In this document: piece by piece, positions 36,186 to 43,501 of the stretch
Layout: the number at the start of each line of letters is the position of its first letter
Numbering within the stretch: position 1 is the first letter of the stretch
NCBI GenBank assembly: GCA_031291055.1
Contig: JARLJU010000325.1
Span: 1-64,000, forward strand
Origin: Rudaea sp.
GTDB lineage: Bacteria > Pseudomonadota > Gammaproteobacteria > Xanthomonadales > Rhodanobacteraceae
Reading direction: 5' to 3'
Length of the DNA stretch: 64,000 nt
Translations under genes and position numbers: made by a program
The notes under the pieces: model-generated
The model's database searches: none
Seen by the model: only the letters and a program-made list of their open reading frames with translations
What the model was told of the DNA's origin: nothing

Positions 36186-37375
36186 GGCTTGGCTCCGGCA
36201 ACGATGCGCAGGCGCCCGTCGATGCCGTTGTCTGCGGAAGTCGCAGCAGTCACTTCGACCTTGAGTCCCGGCAGGTTCGCCAGCCGCTCGCGCATCAGAT
36301 CCAGGGCCGGTACATCCGGCGCGCGCAAGCCCAGTTCCAGGGTAGCGTTATGGTACTCGACGCTCCTGAGCGTCATGCGTGTGGTGCTGCCGAGCGTTGG
36401 TGCGATCTGGTTGAGCACCCGCAACAGGCCGCCGGCATCGGCGCCGCCGCGCATGCGCATGAGCGCGCTGTCCATCAGCTGGCGCGGATCCCCGGCGACA
36501 TTGTCCATCTCCGGAAATCCTTCGTGCAGCACCCCGCGCATCGCCGTATCCAGACGCGCGGATTCGCTCGCCAGACGCCAGCAGTCCACGCCGTAGTATA
36601 CAAATAGCAAAAGTACGGCCGCGGCGGCGAGTACGGCGGCGTTGCGCCACAGGCGCAGCGCCGGTGCGTGCCGGTGCGCCGGCGCGAACTGTCCCTGCAG
36701 CAGATTGAGTGCCGGCTCGGCGTGCAGTTGCGCGGCAAAAAATGCGAGCGGATCGCGCTGGCGCTCGTGGTAGTGCGCGATCGCAACGGGCAGGCTCAAC
36801 GCCGGGGCAGAGCGGAAGTCGAGGACGTCAAGTGCCACCGGTTCGCCCGCATTCGCCGCGAACAGATCGAGCCAGTCCGGCAGAGCGGCAAGATCGCAGG
36901 CTCCGGCCTGCGCCGGCGCTGTGCGCAGCAACGCCCGGTCCGGCTCGATAACGACGCAGCCCGGCGGCAACGCGAGCGTTTCAGGTATCAACGCATCCGG
37001 GCGGATGCCATCGCGCGCCAGGCGTTCGAGCCAGCGACGCAAGATGTTGCGTTCAACGATCGCAACCGGCACACGGCTTTCGTTCAGCCGCTCCGGCAAC
37101 GCGAAGTGCAGCTCTTCGACCGGACTGGCCAGCTGATCCTCGAGCGCGAACGGCAGGGCCTTGGCGAACTGCGCACGCTGTGCCGACATCCGCGGGGTAT
37201 CCAGCAGAAGTACCTGCTCGGCCGGCACCAGTACGAGGATGCGTCGAACCCTGGTCAAGGTCTCGGCCGGCGGTACACCCGCGTTCGCGCCGGACAAGGG
37301 CCGGCCCTGGGCATCCTGCGCCAGCCACGCAAGGCTTCCATCGGCGTGCAATCGCAGCAACAGGCGGTCGGACAT
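36182..37375 (-). CDS. gspL: Type II secretion protein GspL
   Basis: 397 aa from the ATG at 37375 (MSDRLLLRLHADG). A cytoplasmic actin-like domain that binds the GspE ATPase (LVPAEQVLLLDTPRMSAQRAQF, PFALEDQLASPVEELHFAL) precedes one membrane helix (AAVLAAAAVLLLFVYYGVDCW) and a periplasmic ferredoxin-like domain. The frame is open to 37708 but that part is in the gspK gene. The helix segment LLFVYYG is coded with rare AT-rich codons (CTTTTGCTATTTGTATAC). Confidence 0.92.
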   Translation of the reverse strand: MSDRLLLRLHADGSLAWLAQDAQGRPLSGANAGVPPAETLTRVRRILVLVPAEQVLLLDTPRMSAQRAQFAKALPFALEDQLASPVEELHFALPERLNESRVPVAIVERNILRRWLERLARDGIRPDALIPETLALPPGCVVIEPDRALLRTAPAQAGACDLAALPDWLDLFAANAGEPVALDVLDFRSAPALSLPVAIAHYHERQRDPLAFFAAQLHAEPALNLLQGQFAPAHRHAPALRLWRNAAVLAAAAVLLLFVYYGVDCWRLASESARLDTAMRGVLHEGFPEMDNVAGDPRQLMDSALMRMRGGADAGGLLRVLNQIAPTLGSTTRMTLRSVEYHNATLELGLRAPDVPALDLMRERLANLPGLKVEVTAATSADNGIDGRLRIVAGAKP

Positions 37376-37437
37376 CAGCGGCACGTGTACCTGGAAAGTG
37401 TGGCGATTGTAACAGCTTGACCTGCACCCACCGGTGC

Positions 37438-38418
37438 TCAGCCGTCCGCGCCGCGGCTGCGCTGGATGACGTGATAACCGCCGTCGGGGCCGCTGCGGCG
37501 ACGTTCGATGACGCTGTAGAACACGAATGGCAGGCCATCGAGTGTGATCTGTCCGCGCGCGAGGAAATATGTGCTTCGCACACTGAAACACAGCTGCTGC
37601 TGTGCCGTTGATCCAGGTGCCGGTGCAGCGCCGCAATCGGCAATGACACCCGTGGCGGCACTTTGGAACGCCTCCAGCGTCTGAAAATTCGCGTGTCCCT
37701 GCTGCCATAGCGCCTGTGCTGTCTGCTGGGTAATCGGCGACAACGTCGACAGGGTCATCAGCACCGGCACGCTGGCGGTGTTGACATTGATCAGGGTGCC
37801 CGGCGGCAACGCACTCACGTACGGCGCCAACTGGGCGTAGACATCGCCGCTGACGCCCTGGAGCAGGCGCAATTCCGAGACGTGGAAAAAAATGTTCTTG
37901 GCCGAACGGTACGGCTGCGGCAGCGCCAGGTAGAAACCGTCGCTGGAACCGCCGCCGCCTGTGTCGATGCTCATCCAGTCGACGACGACCTGGGCCAGGT
38001 TCGGATCGAGCTTGAGCGCAATCAGCAGCAACTGGAATTTGCCGAACCAGATTTTACTGGTGTCGAACAAGGGATACAGATTGTTGAGATTGAAGCGGCC
38101 ACTCAGATCGCTCATCGTCGCCGTGATTTCGCCGCCGGGGACGGGTGTTGGTGGCAGCGGCACGGCCCAGATGTCGTTGGAGGTATCCGACTGGCCGCCG
38201 TTTGCGTCATCCTGCATCAGCACGCGCGCAGCGTAGTCCTCCAAACCCTGCGCATAGGCTTCAGCTTGGATCGTGCGCAACTGGTTGCGCGTGCGCGCGG
38301 CGGTCAGTTCACCGCGGTCGAGCAAACCGGCGATCAGCACGACAGCCAACGCCACCACGAGCAGGGCGACCAGCAGGGCGACGCCGCGCTGCGCCGCTAT
38401 CCGTGGTGGCGGACGCAT
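37438..38418 (-). CDS. gspK: Minor pseudopilin GspK
   Basis: 326 aa from the ATG at 38418 (a GTG at 38427 overlapping the gspJ stop is also possible). A short basic leader, then QRGVALLVALLVVALAVVLIAG, the pseudopilin helix with Gly at -1. The large GspK domain follows, with DLSGRFNLNNL and NVNTASVPVLMTLS. GspK caps the pseudopilus with GspI and GspJ. The cysteine pair near the C-terminus (ADCGA, QLCFS) is likely a disulphide. Confidence 0.9.
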   Translation of the reverse strand: MRPPPRIAAQRGVALLVALLVVALAVVLIAGLLDRGELTAARTRNQLRTIQAEAYAQGLEDYAARVLMQDDANGGQSDTSNDIWAVPLPPTPVPGGEITATMSDLSGRFNLNNLYPLFDTSKIWFGKFQLLLIALKLDPNLAQVVVDWMSIDTGGGGSSDGFYLALPQPYRSAKNIFFHVSELRLLQGVSGDVYAQLAPYVSALPPGTLINVNTASVPVLMTLSTLSPITQQTAQALWQQGHANFQTLEAFQSAATGVIADCGAAPAPGSTAQQQLCFSVRSTYFLARGQITLDGLPFVFYSVIERRRSGPDGGYHVIQRSRGADG

Positions 38419-38423
38419 CGTTT

Positions 38424-39188
38424 TCACTTGGTCGTACCTGTCGGCAGGCTTGCCGGCGGCGTGGTGCCGATCGTGCCGGCGCTGGAACCGCCGAGACCGG
38501 CGTTCTGATCGGCAGCCCGCGCTGGCCATGCCGAAACCAGTTCGATCACGCGCACGATCTCGCCGTAGTCGCGCGTCTGCAGATGCCATTCGACCGCTCG
38601 CGGCAGCAGGGTCAGGTCAGTCGTCTGCGGCGGCGGCCATGCATCGAACCAGCGGTTCTGCGCATCCAGATAACGCAGACGGAAGTCGGTGACGTCGCCG
38701 CGCAGGCTGGCAATCTGCGGCACTGTGCCTGGTGCCCGGTCGAGCACCGGATAATTGCCGCGCTTGAGCGTCTGCGCGTCGAGCTCGTAGAGCACGCGCT
38801 CGAGATTGGCGCGCGGTTCGGCCTGCGGATTGGCGAAGCCTAGCCGGGTGAATTCCAGTGCATTGGCGCTGCCCGTGAATGACGGCAGCAGTTGTCCGGA
38901 GTTGCCATAGGCCTGGCGCGCCACCGTTTCGCGGAGATCGCGATCGAGCACTGCAACCGCGCGCGTGAGATCGCGGAACGCATCTTCCTGTTTCCCCAGT
39001 TCGGCGCGCGTGCGCGCGATCGAGTTCAGTCCTCCATAGGCCAGTGCGGCCATGACCGAAAACACCGCCAGCGCGACCAGCAGCTCGATCAGGCTGAAGC
39101 CTCGCCGACGCGATTGGGCAGAGCCGGACAAGGCAGGAAATTTCGCTCCTGCGATCCCCGACTGCCTGGTGCCGGCTCCCGGCTTCAC
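38424..39188 (-). CDS. gspJ: Minor pseudopilin GspJ
   Basis: 254 aa. The cleavage motif is RRRG-FSLIELLVALAVFSVMAAL. The leader is about 30 residues, long for a pseudopilin. The GTG start at 39188 overlaps the gspI stop (GTGA), giving tight coupling. The C-terminal Gly/Ala/Pro-rich tail (GLGGSSAGTIGTTPP) is low-complexity. Confidence 0.88.
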   Translation of the reverse strand: MKPGAGTRQSGIAGAKFPALSGSAQSRRRGFSLIELLVALAVFSVMAALAYGGLNSIARTRAELGKQEDAFRDLTRAVAVLDRDLRETVARQAYGNSGQLLPSFTGSANALEFTRLGFANPQAEPRANLERVLYELDAQTLKRGNYPVLDRAPGTVPQIASLRGDVTDFRLRYLDAQNRWFDAWPPPQTTDLTLLPRAVEWHLQTRDYGEIVRVIELVSAWPARAADQNAGLGGSSAGTIGTTPPASLPTGTTK

Positions 39189-39598
39189 GGCTGCAGATCC
39201 TGCCCGCTGGATCCCACCAGTTCAACAATCGGCGGCGCTTTGTCGGCAGCTTCGTAGATATGCACGTCGAGGCGTCGAATCGTGACGACATCGGTGGATT
39301 CCACGTTCAGCTCCCAGCGCCAGTCGCGGCCGCCGAATTTGCGCTTGCCATCGCTTTTGCCGGTGGCGGGAAATTGCGAGGACAGGCGCGTCTCGGCAAG
39401 CAGGTCGGCAGCCAGCCAGCCAGCCAGCGTACGTTCGCGCAGGTCGCCGAAGGCCTGCACCTGGGTGGCCGCGGTGCGCGTCAGCGCCAGCAGCGCCAAG
39501 GCAAGCACGAGCAGACCTACGAGGACTTCAAGCAGGGTGAAACCGGACGGTCGTTGGCGAAAGCGTCGAGCGCTCGTGCTCCCGCGGACAACCGACAT
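39185..39598 (-). CDS. gspI: Minor pseudopilin GspI
   Basis: 137 aa from the ATG at 39598 (MSVVRGSTSARRFRQRPSG-FTLLEVLVG). The first codons fall in a GGTTGTC-type repeat (see 39583-39620). The body has GspI features (NRTxxE-like LLAETRLSSQFP). It ends overlapping gspJ and begins 28 bp after gspH. Confidence 0.88.
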   Translation of the reverse strand: MSVVRGSTSARRFRQRPSGFTLLEVLVGLLVLALALLALTRTAATQVQAFGDLRERTLAGWLAADLLAETRLSSQFPATGKSDGKRKFGGRDWRWELNVESTDVVTIRRLDVHIYEAADKAPPIVELVGSSGQDLQP

Positions 39599-39620
39599 CC
39601 GCCGGCAACCGGCGACCTGG
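39583..39620. repeat. Degenerate CCGACAACC-type repeat
   Basis: Reads CGGACAACCGACATCC, then GCCGGCAACCGGCGACC, variants of a short GACAACCGGCAACC unit. It covers the gspH-gspI junction and the first codons of gspI. Confidence 0.5.
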
Positions 39621-39626
39621 CGTAGA

Positions 39627-40154
39627 TCAGCGTACACGCGTATCCACCGCGACCAGTCTGACCGTGCCGTCCGGCTGGCCGTCGAGCCGGTAACGCCGGG
39701 GCACATCGCCCAGGCCCAGATCCAGCCGGAACGGAGTCAGTTCACCCGAGGAAAAGCACAGCAGCTGCGGTTTGTCCGGATACTGCGGCGTGATTTCCAC
39801 GGGGTGGCCATCGCGGCTCAGCGCGGCACTGCCGCCGGACGACCACTTGCGCGGGCGCAACTCGCCACCGGCGAAAGTTTCCCAGGTGTCGCGCTCCAGA
39901 TGGCTGAAACGGTAACCGGAGATATTGATGCTCACGCCGATCTCGCGACCCGTGAGTTCGGCCTGCTCGCAGGCGAAACCCAGCAGGGCCTGTGTCTGCT
40001 CCGCCTCGCGCGCGAGCCGGCGTTCGCCGCCACTGCCGCCAACTGCCAGCGTCAGTGCCGCGGCGAGCACGCCGAGGATCACCATCACGACGAGGATCTC
40101 GATCAGGGTGAAGCCGGATGGTTGTCGGTTGCCGGATTCCGGCTGTCGGAGCAC
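39627..40154 (-). CDS. gspH: Minor pseudopilin GspH
   Basis: About 175 aa. The helix is [22 protein letters not shown]. No ATG is available near it. The GTG at 40154 (VLRQPESGNRQPSG) gives a 14-residue leader; a GTG at 40211 gives 33 residues and lies six bases after the gspG stop. The leader codons are read from repeat DNA. The body ends LVAVDTRVR. Confidence 0.85.
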   Translation of the reverse strand: MLRQPESGNRQPSGFTLIEILVVMVILGVLAAALTLAVGGSGGERRLAREAEQTQALLGFACEQAELTGREIGVSINISGYRFSHLERDTWETFAGGELRPRKWSSGGSAALSRDGHPVEITPQYPDKPQLLCFSSGELTPFRLDLGLGDVPRRYRLDGQPDGTVRLVAVDTRVR

Positions 40155-40200
40155 GTGTTCACGATGCCGGCTGTTGCCGACGACCGACCACCGACAACGG
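40121..40200. repeat. GGTTGTCGGTTGCCGG-type repeats in the gspH leader
   Basis: GGTTGTCGGTTGCCGGATTC is followed by CGGCTGTCGG, then GTTGCCGACGACCGACCACCGACAACGG. The same few words in both orientations make up the gspG-gspH junction and the N-terminal codons of gspH. Confidence 0.6.
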
Positions 40201-40216
40201 AGAACTCGCACTGAAT

Positions 40217-40726
40217 CTAGTCCCAATTGCCGACGTCGGCGTCCTCGCCCTCTCCACCGGGCTTGCCATCCGCGCCGTAGCTGAACACGTCGACATCGCC
40301 GTGCGAGCCCGGATGCAGATACAAGTACGGCTTGCCCCACGGATCCTTCGGTGTCTTGTCCAGATAGCCATGCCAGTTCGGCGCTTCGGGCGCGCCACTG
40401 GGCTTGTGCACGAGCGCGTCCAGCCCCTGTTCGGTACTCGGATAAGTATAATTATCCAGTTTGTAGGTATTCAGCGCGGTCACGATCGCCTGGATGTCCT
40501 GCTTGGCACGCACCTGGCGCGCCTCGCCCGGATGCTCCATCACCCGCGGCACGACGATCGCGGCGAGGATGCCGAGAATCACCACCACGACCAGGATTTC
40601 GATCAGGGTAAAACCTTTTGAAGATGTCCGTCGGTTGCCGATTGCCGGACGACGGCAACAACGCGCATCCCGCCGGCGTGCGCCGTCAATCCAGAACCGG
40701 GAACCGACAACCTGAACCGTTCGCAT
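40217..40726 (-). CDS. gspG: Major pseudopilin GspG
   Basis: 169 aa. The mature part begins [20 protein letters not shown] after SSKG and has the calcium-loop end typical of GspG ([34 protein letters not shown]). The ATG at 40726 has an excellent RBS (AAGGTG). No other in-frame ATG, GTG or TTG occurs before the helix, so the leader must be 38 residues (usual about 6-10). That leader lies in repeat [12 protein letters not shown] is coded in an AT-rich patch. It is the first gene of gspG-N; gspC, D, E and F are not in the window. Confidence 0.92.
   Translation of the reverse strand: MRTVQVVGSRFWIDGARRRDARCCRRPAIGNRRTSSKGFTLIEILVVVVILGILAAIVVPRVMEHPGEARQVRAKQDIQAIVTALNTYKLDNYTYPSTEQGLDALVHKPSGAPEAPNWHGYLDKTPKDPWGKPYLYLHPGSHGDVDVFSYGADGKPGGEGEDADVGNWD
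40621..40712. repeat. GGTTGCCG/CCGACAACC repeats inside the gspG leader
   Basis: Words GTCGGTTGCCGATTGCCGG, ACGACGGCAACAACG and CCGGGAACCGACAACCTG occupy the leader-coding part of gspG. They match the repeats at 6.3, 39.6, 40.1 and 63.4 kb. Confidence 0.6.
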
Positions 40727-40759
40727 ACTTTCACCTTGTGTTGAACACCAGCGCCGTCG

Positions 40760-40768
40760 ATCATAGCA
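40760..40768 (-). promoter_or_regulatory. Extended -10 promoter candidate for gspG operon
   Basis: Minus strand reads TGCTATGAT, an extended -10 element (TGnTATGAT), 34 bases before the gspG start. No -35 is visible. The divergent gap to bioA is only 46 bp, so the two promoters must overlap. Confidence 0.4.
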
Positions 40769-40772
40769 AAGC

Positions 40773-42149
40773 ATGAGCGATCCCTCCGACCCATTCCCGA
40801 ACCAGCGCTGGAGCGCGCGCGATCTCGCCGTGGTCTGGCACCCGTGCACGCAGATGCACGATCATGGCGGCGCCGGCCGGGTACCGATGATTCCGATCGT
40901 GCGTGGCGAAGGCGCCTGGCTGATCGATGCCGATGGCAAGCGCTACCTGGACGCGATCAGTTCGTGGTGGACGAACCTGTTCGGTCACGCCAACCCGCGC
41001 GTTGCGGCGGCGATCAAGGATCAGCTGGATCGGCTGGAGCACGTGATTTTCGCCGGCTTTACCCACAAACCGGCGATACGGCTTGCCGAGGAACTGCTGC
41101 GGGTCGCGCCGCCCGGACTTGCGCGCGTGTTCTACGCCGACAACGGCTCAAGCGCGATCGAAGTGGCGCTGAAAATGAGTTTCCACTACTGGCTCAATTC
41201 GGGCCGCAGCGGCAAGACCCGCTTCATCGCCCTGACCGGCGGCTACCACGGCGAAACCCTGGGTGCGCTTTCGGTTACCGACGTGCCGCTGTATCGCGCG
41301 ACATACGCGCCGCTGTTGCACGAGCCGATCCTCGTGGATTCGCCGGATTGCTACGCACGCGAACCCGGCGATTCGTGGCGGACGCATTCCATGCGCAAGC
41401 TGGTCGACATGCGCATCGCACTCGAGCGTCATGCCGGCGAAGTTTGCGCCGTCGTCGTCGAGCCGTTGGTCCAGTGCGCCGGTGGCATGCGCATGTATCA
41501 CCCAGCCTACCTGACCGGATTGCGCGCACTCTGCGACGAATTCGAGGTTCACCTGATCGCCGACGAGATTGCCGTCGGCTTCGGCCGCACCGGCACCCTG
41601 TTCGCCTGCGAGCAGGCCGGAATCACACCGGATTTCCTCTGCCTGTCGAAGGGCCTGACGGGCGGTTTCCTGCCGCTGTCAGCGGTACTGACGACGGCCG
41701 ATGTCTATGCTGCATTCTATGCAGAATATACAAGCGGAAAATCGTTCCTGCATTCGCACAGCTACACGGGAAATGCGCTTGCCTGCCGGGCAGCGCTCGA
41801 GACACTGGCGATCTTCCGCGACGAACCGGTGCTGGAACGCAATCGCACGCTGGCCACACGTCTGGCGCAGCAACTGGCACCGCTGGCCGCACATCCCCAC
41901 GTTGCCGAAGTGCGCCAGACCGGCATGATCGCAGCGGTCGAACTGGTGCGCGACAAGGCGACGCGTCAGGTTTTTCCCGCGAATGAACGCCGTGGGTTGC
42001 GCATCTATCGGCATGGCCTGGAGCAAGGCGTATTGCTGCGCCCGCTCGGCAATGTGGTCTATTTCATGCCGCCGTACGTGATCACTGACGAGGAGATCGA
42101 CCGGGTCGTAGAGGTCGCCACGGCAGGTATCGGATTGGCTGTGGATTGA
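40773..42149 (+). CDS. bioA: Adenosylmethionine-8-amino-7-oxononanoate aminotransferase BioA
   Basis: Transfers an amino group from S-adenosylmethionine in biotin synthesis (PLP-dependent). 458 aa. Substrate-site [20 protein letters not shown], pyridoxal-binding [17 protein letters not shown] and the catalytic lysine in [14 protein letters not shown] are all intact. The other biotin genes are not nearby. An AT-rich patch codes AEYTSG near 41.73 kb. The start ATG at 40773 has a poor RBS. Confidence 0.95.
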   Translation: MSDPSDPFPNQRWSARDLAVVWHPCTQMHDHGGAGRVPMIPIVRGEGAWLIDADGKRYLDAISSWWTNLFGHANPRVAAAIKDQLDRLEHVIFAGFTHKPAIRLAEELLRVAPPGLARVFYADNGSSAIEVALKMSFHYWLNSGRSGKTRFIALTGGYHGETLGALSVTDVPLYRATYAPLLHEPILVDSPDCYAREPGDSWRTHSMRKLVDMRIALERHAGEVCAVVVEPLVQCAGGMRMYHPAYLTGLRALCDEFEVHLIADEIAVGFGRTGTLFACEQAGITPDFLCLSKGLTGGFLPLSAVLTTADVYAAFYAEYTSGKSFLHSHSYTGNALACRAALETLAIFRDEPVLERNRTLATRLAQQLAPLAAHPHVAEVRQTGMIAAVELVRDKATRQVFPANERRGLRIYRHGLEQGVLLRPLGNVVYFMPPYVITDEEIDRVVEVATAGIGLAVD

Positions 42150-42282
42150 GGAGCGAAGATGGTGGGTGAGGGCGGCGCAGACGCTGCCGGCTTCTGTTCC
42201 TTGGCCCTGAACACTCGACCCTCCCTCAGCTTCAACGTCTCGCGCCGGCGTAGAATATGCCATCGCCGATACCCCGACGACC

Positions 42283-43017
42283 ATGCGAATTCCGCGCGTC
42301 TACGTCAACCAACCTTTGCTTGCCGGCCATGCCGTGCTGCTGCCTGATCAGGCCGGCGAGCACGTGGCGCGCGTGCTGCGTCTGGAACGCGGTCACCCGC
42401 TGATCCTGTTCAACGGCGACGGCCTTGAATACGACGCGCAACTGGCAACGCTGGCCAAGCGTGCAGTCACCGCCGAAATTGTGGCGGTGCGCGAAACCGA
42501 TCGCGAGGCGCCATTGCGACTGACCCTGGCGCAAGGTGTCGCGCGCGGCGAGAAGATGGACTGGATCCTGCAGAAGGCGACGGAACTGGGTGTCGTGCGC
42601 ATCGTACCGCTGGTGACCGAACGCACCGAAGTCAAGCTCGATGAAGAGCGCGCCGAACGCCGCCTGCTGCACTGGACAAACGTGATCGCCGGCGCGTGCG
42701 AACAGTGCGGTCGCAACCGTCTGCCCGCGCTTGAACCGCCACAGAAGCTGGATCGCTGGCTCGGATCGCTCGGCGACAATCCGGCCTTGCGTCTTGCACT
42801 GCTGCCGGACGGCGATACGCATTTGCGCCAACTGCCTGCAATGGAAGATGGCGCATTGCTCGCGGTCGGTCCGGAAGGCGGCTTTTCTGCACACGATGTC
42901 GCGCTGCTCGGTCAGGGCGGCTTTCGCGGGCTGCGCCTGGGGCCACGAATCCTGCGAACGGAAACGGCCGGCGTTGCGGCCCTGGCGGCGCTGCAGGCGT
43001 TTTATGGCGACCTTTGA
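42283..43017 (+). CDS. rsmE: 16S rRNA (uracil-1498 N3) methyltransferase RsmE
   Basis: 244 aa SPOUT-class enzyme that methylates U1498 of 16S rRNA. It has an N-terminal PUA-like domain (DQAGEHVARVLRLERG), then the knot domain with ARGEKMDWILQKATELG, VGPEGGFS and LGPRILRTETAG. A -10-like TAGAAT lies at 42251-42256. It follows bioA by 133 bp and is convergent with chpC, as in Pseudomonas (from memory). Confidence 0.95.
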   Translation: MRIPRVYVNQPLLAGHAVLLPDQAGEHVARVLRLERGHPLILFNGDGLEYDAQLATLAKRAVTAEIVAVRETDREAPLRLTLAQGVARGEKMDWILQKATELGVVRIVPLVTERTEVKLDEERAERRLLHWTNVIAGACEQCGRNRLPALEPPQKLDRWLGSLGDNPALRLALLPDGDTHLRQLPAMEDGALLAVGPEGGFSAHDVALLGQGGFRGLRLGPRILRTETAGVAALAALQAFYGDL

Positions 43018-43021
43018 ATTT

Positions 43022-43495
43022 TTACGCCTGACCCATCGCCTGCGCGATCAGGCCTTCGATCTGGCCCAGATTCGGAATCACCGCCTGATCGTCGCGCACC
43101 AGCACATGCCCGTGCACGCCCGGCGGATGCGCACTCTCGTCCCCGGTCGGGATCAACAGATCCGGAGTCACCGTCGTCAGGCGCGGGAACCCCTGCGCCA
43201 GCAATGCCATGAACGGCATCTTCGCGTTGCCGCCGAGTGCCTTGAGCACCGCCACCTTGGCGTTGCTGTAGCTTTCCTGGGTAGCGCTGCCGGAAAGCAT
43301 CGCGAATGAAAACAGCGGCAGGCGCCAGCCGCGCCATGAGAGGCGGCCAAGCAGCCATTCCGGCGCATTGGCGATTTTTTCCGGCACCGAGTAGGTGATG
43401 ACCTCGGCTACGGTTGCGTTCGGCAGCAGGACGCGGCCGCCCGTCACCGGAATCATGAGCCCGCGGATTTCTCGTGTACTGGACTCAACCATCAT
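43022..43495 (-). CDS. chpC: CheW-like chemotaxis adaptor ChpC
   Basis: 157 aa, a single CheW domain (GGRVLLPNATVAEVITY, PEWLLGRLSWRGWRLPLFSF). It ends the Pil-Chp operon, 6 bp after chpB. In Pseudomonas ChpC links extra receptors to ChpA. The identity rests on position and CheW fold. Confidence 0.85.
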   Translation of the reverse strand: MMVESSTREIRGLMIPVTGGRVLLPNATVAEVITYSVPEKIANAPEWLLGRLSWRGWRLPLFSFAMLSGSATQESYSNAKVAVLKALGGNAKMPFMALLAQGFPRLTTVTPDLLIPTGDESAHPPGVHGHVLVRDDQAVIPNLGQIEGLIAQAMGQA

Positions 43496-43501
43496 CGTTC
43501 C

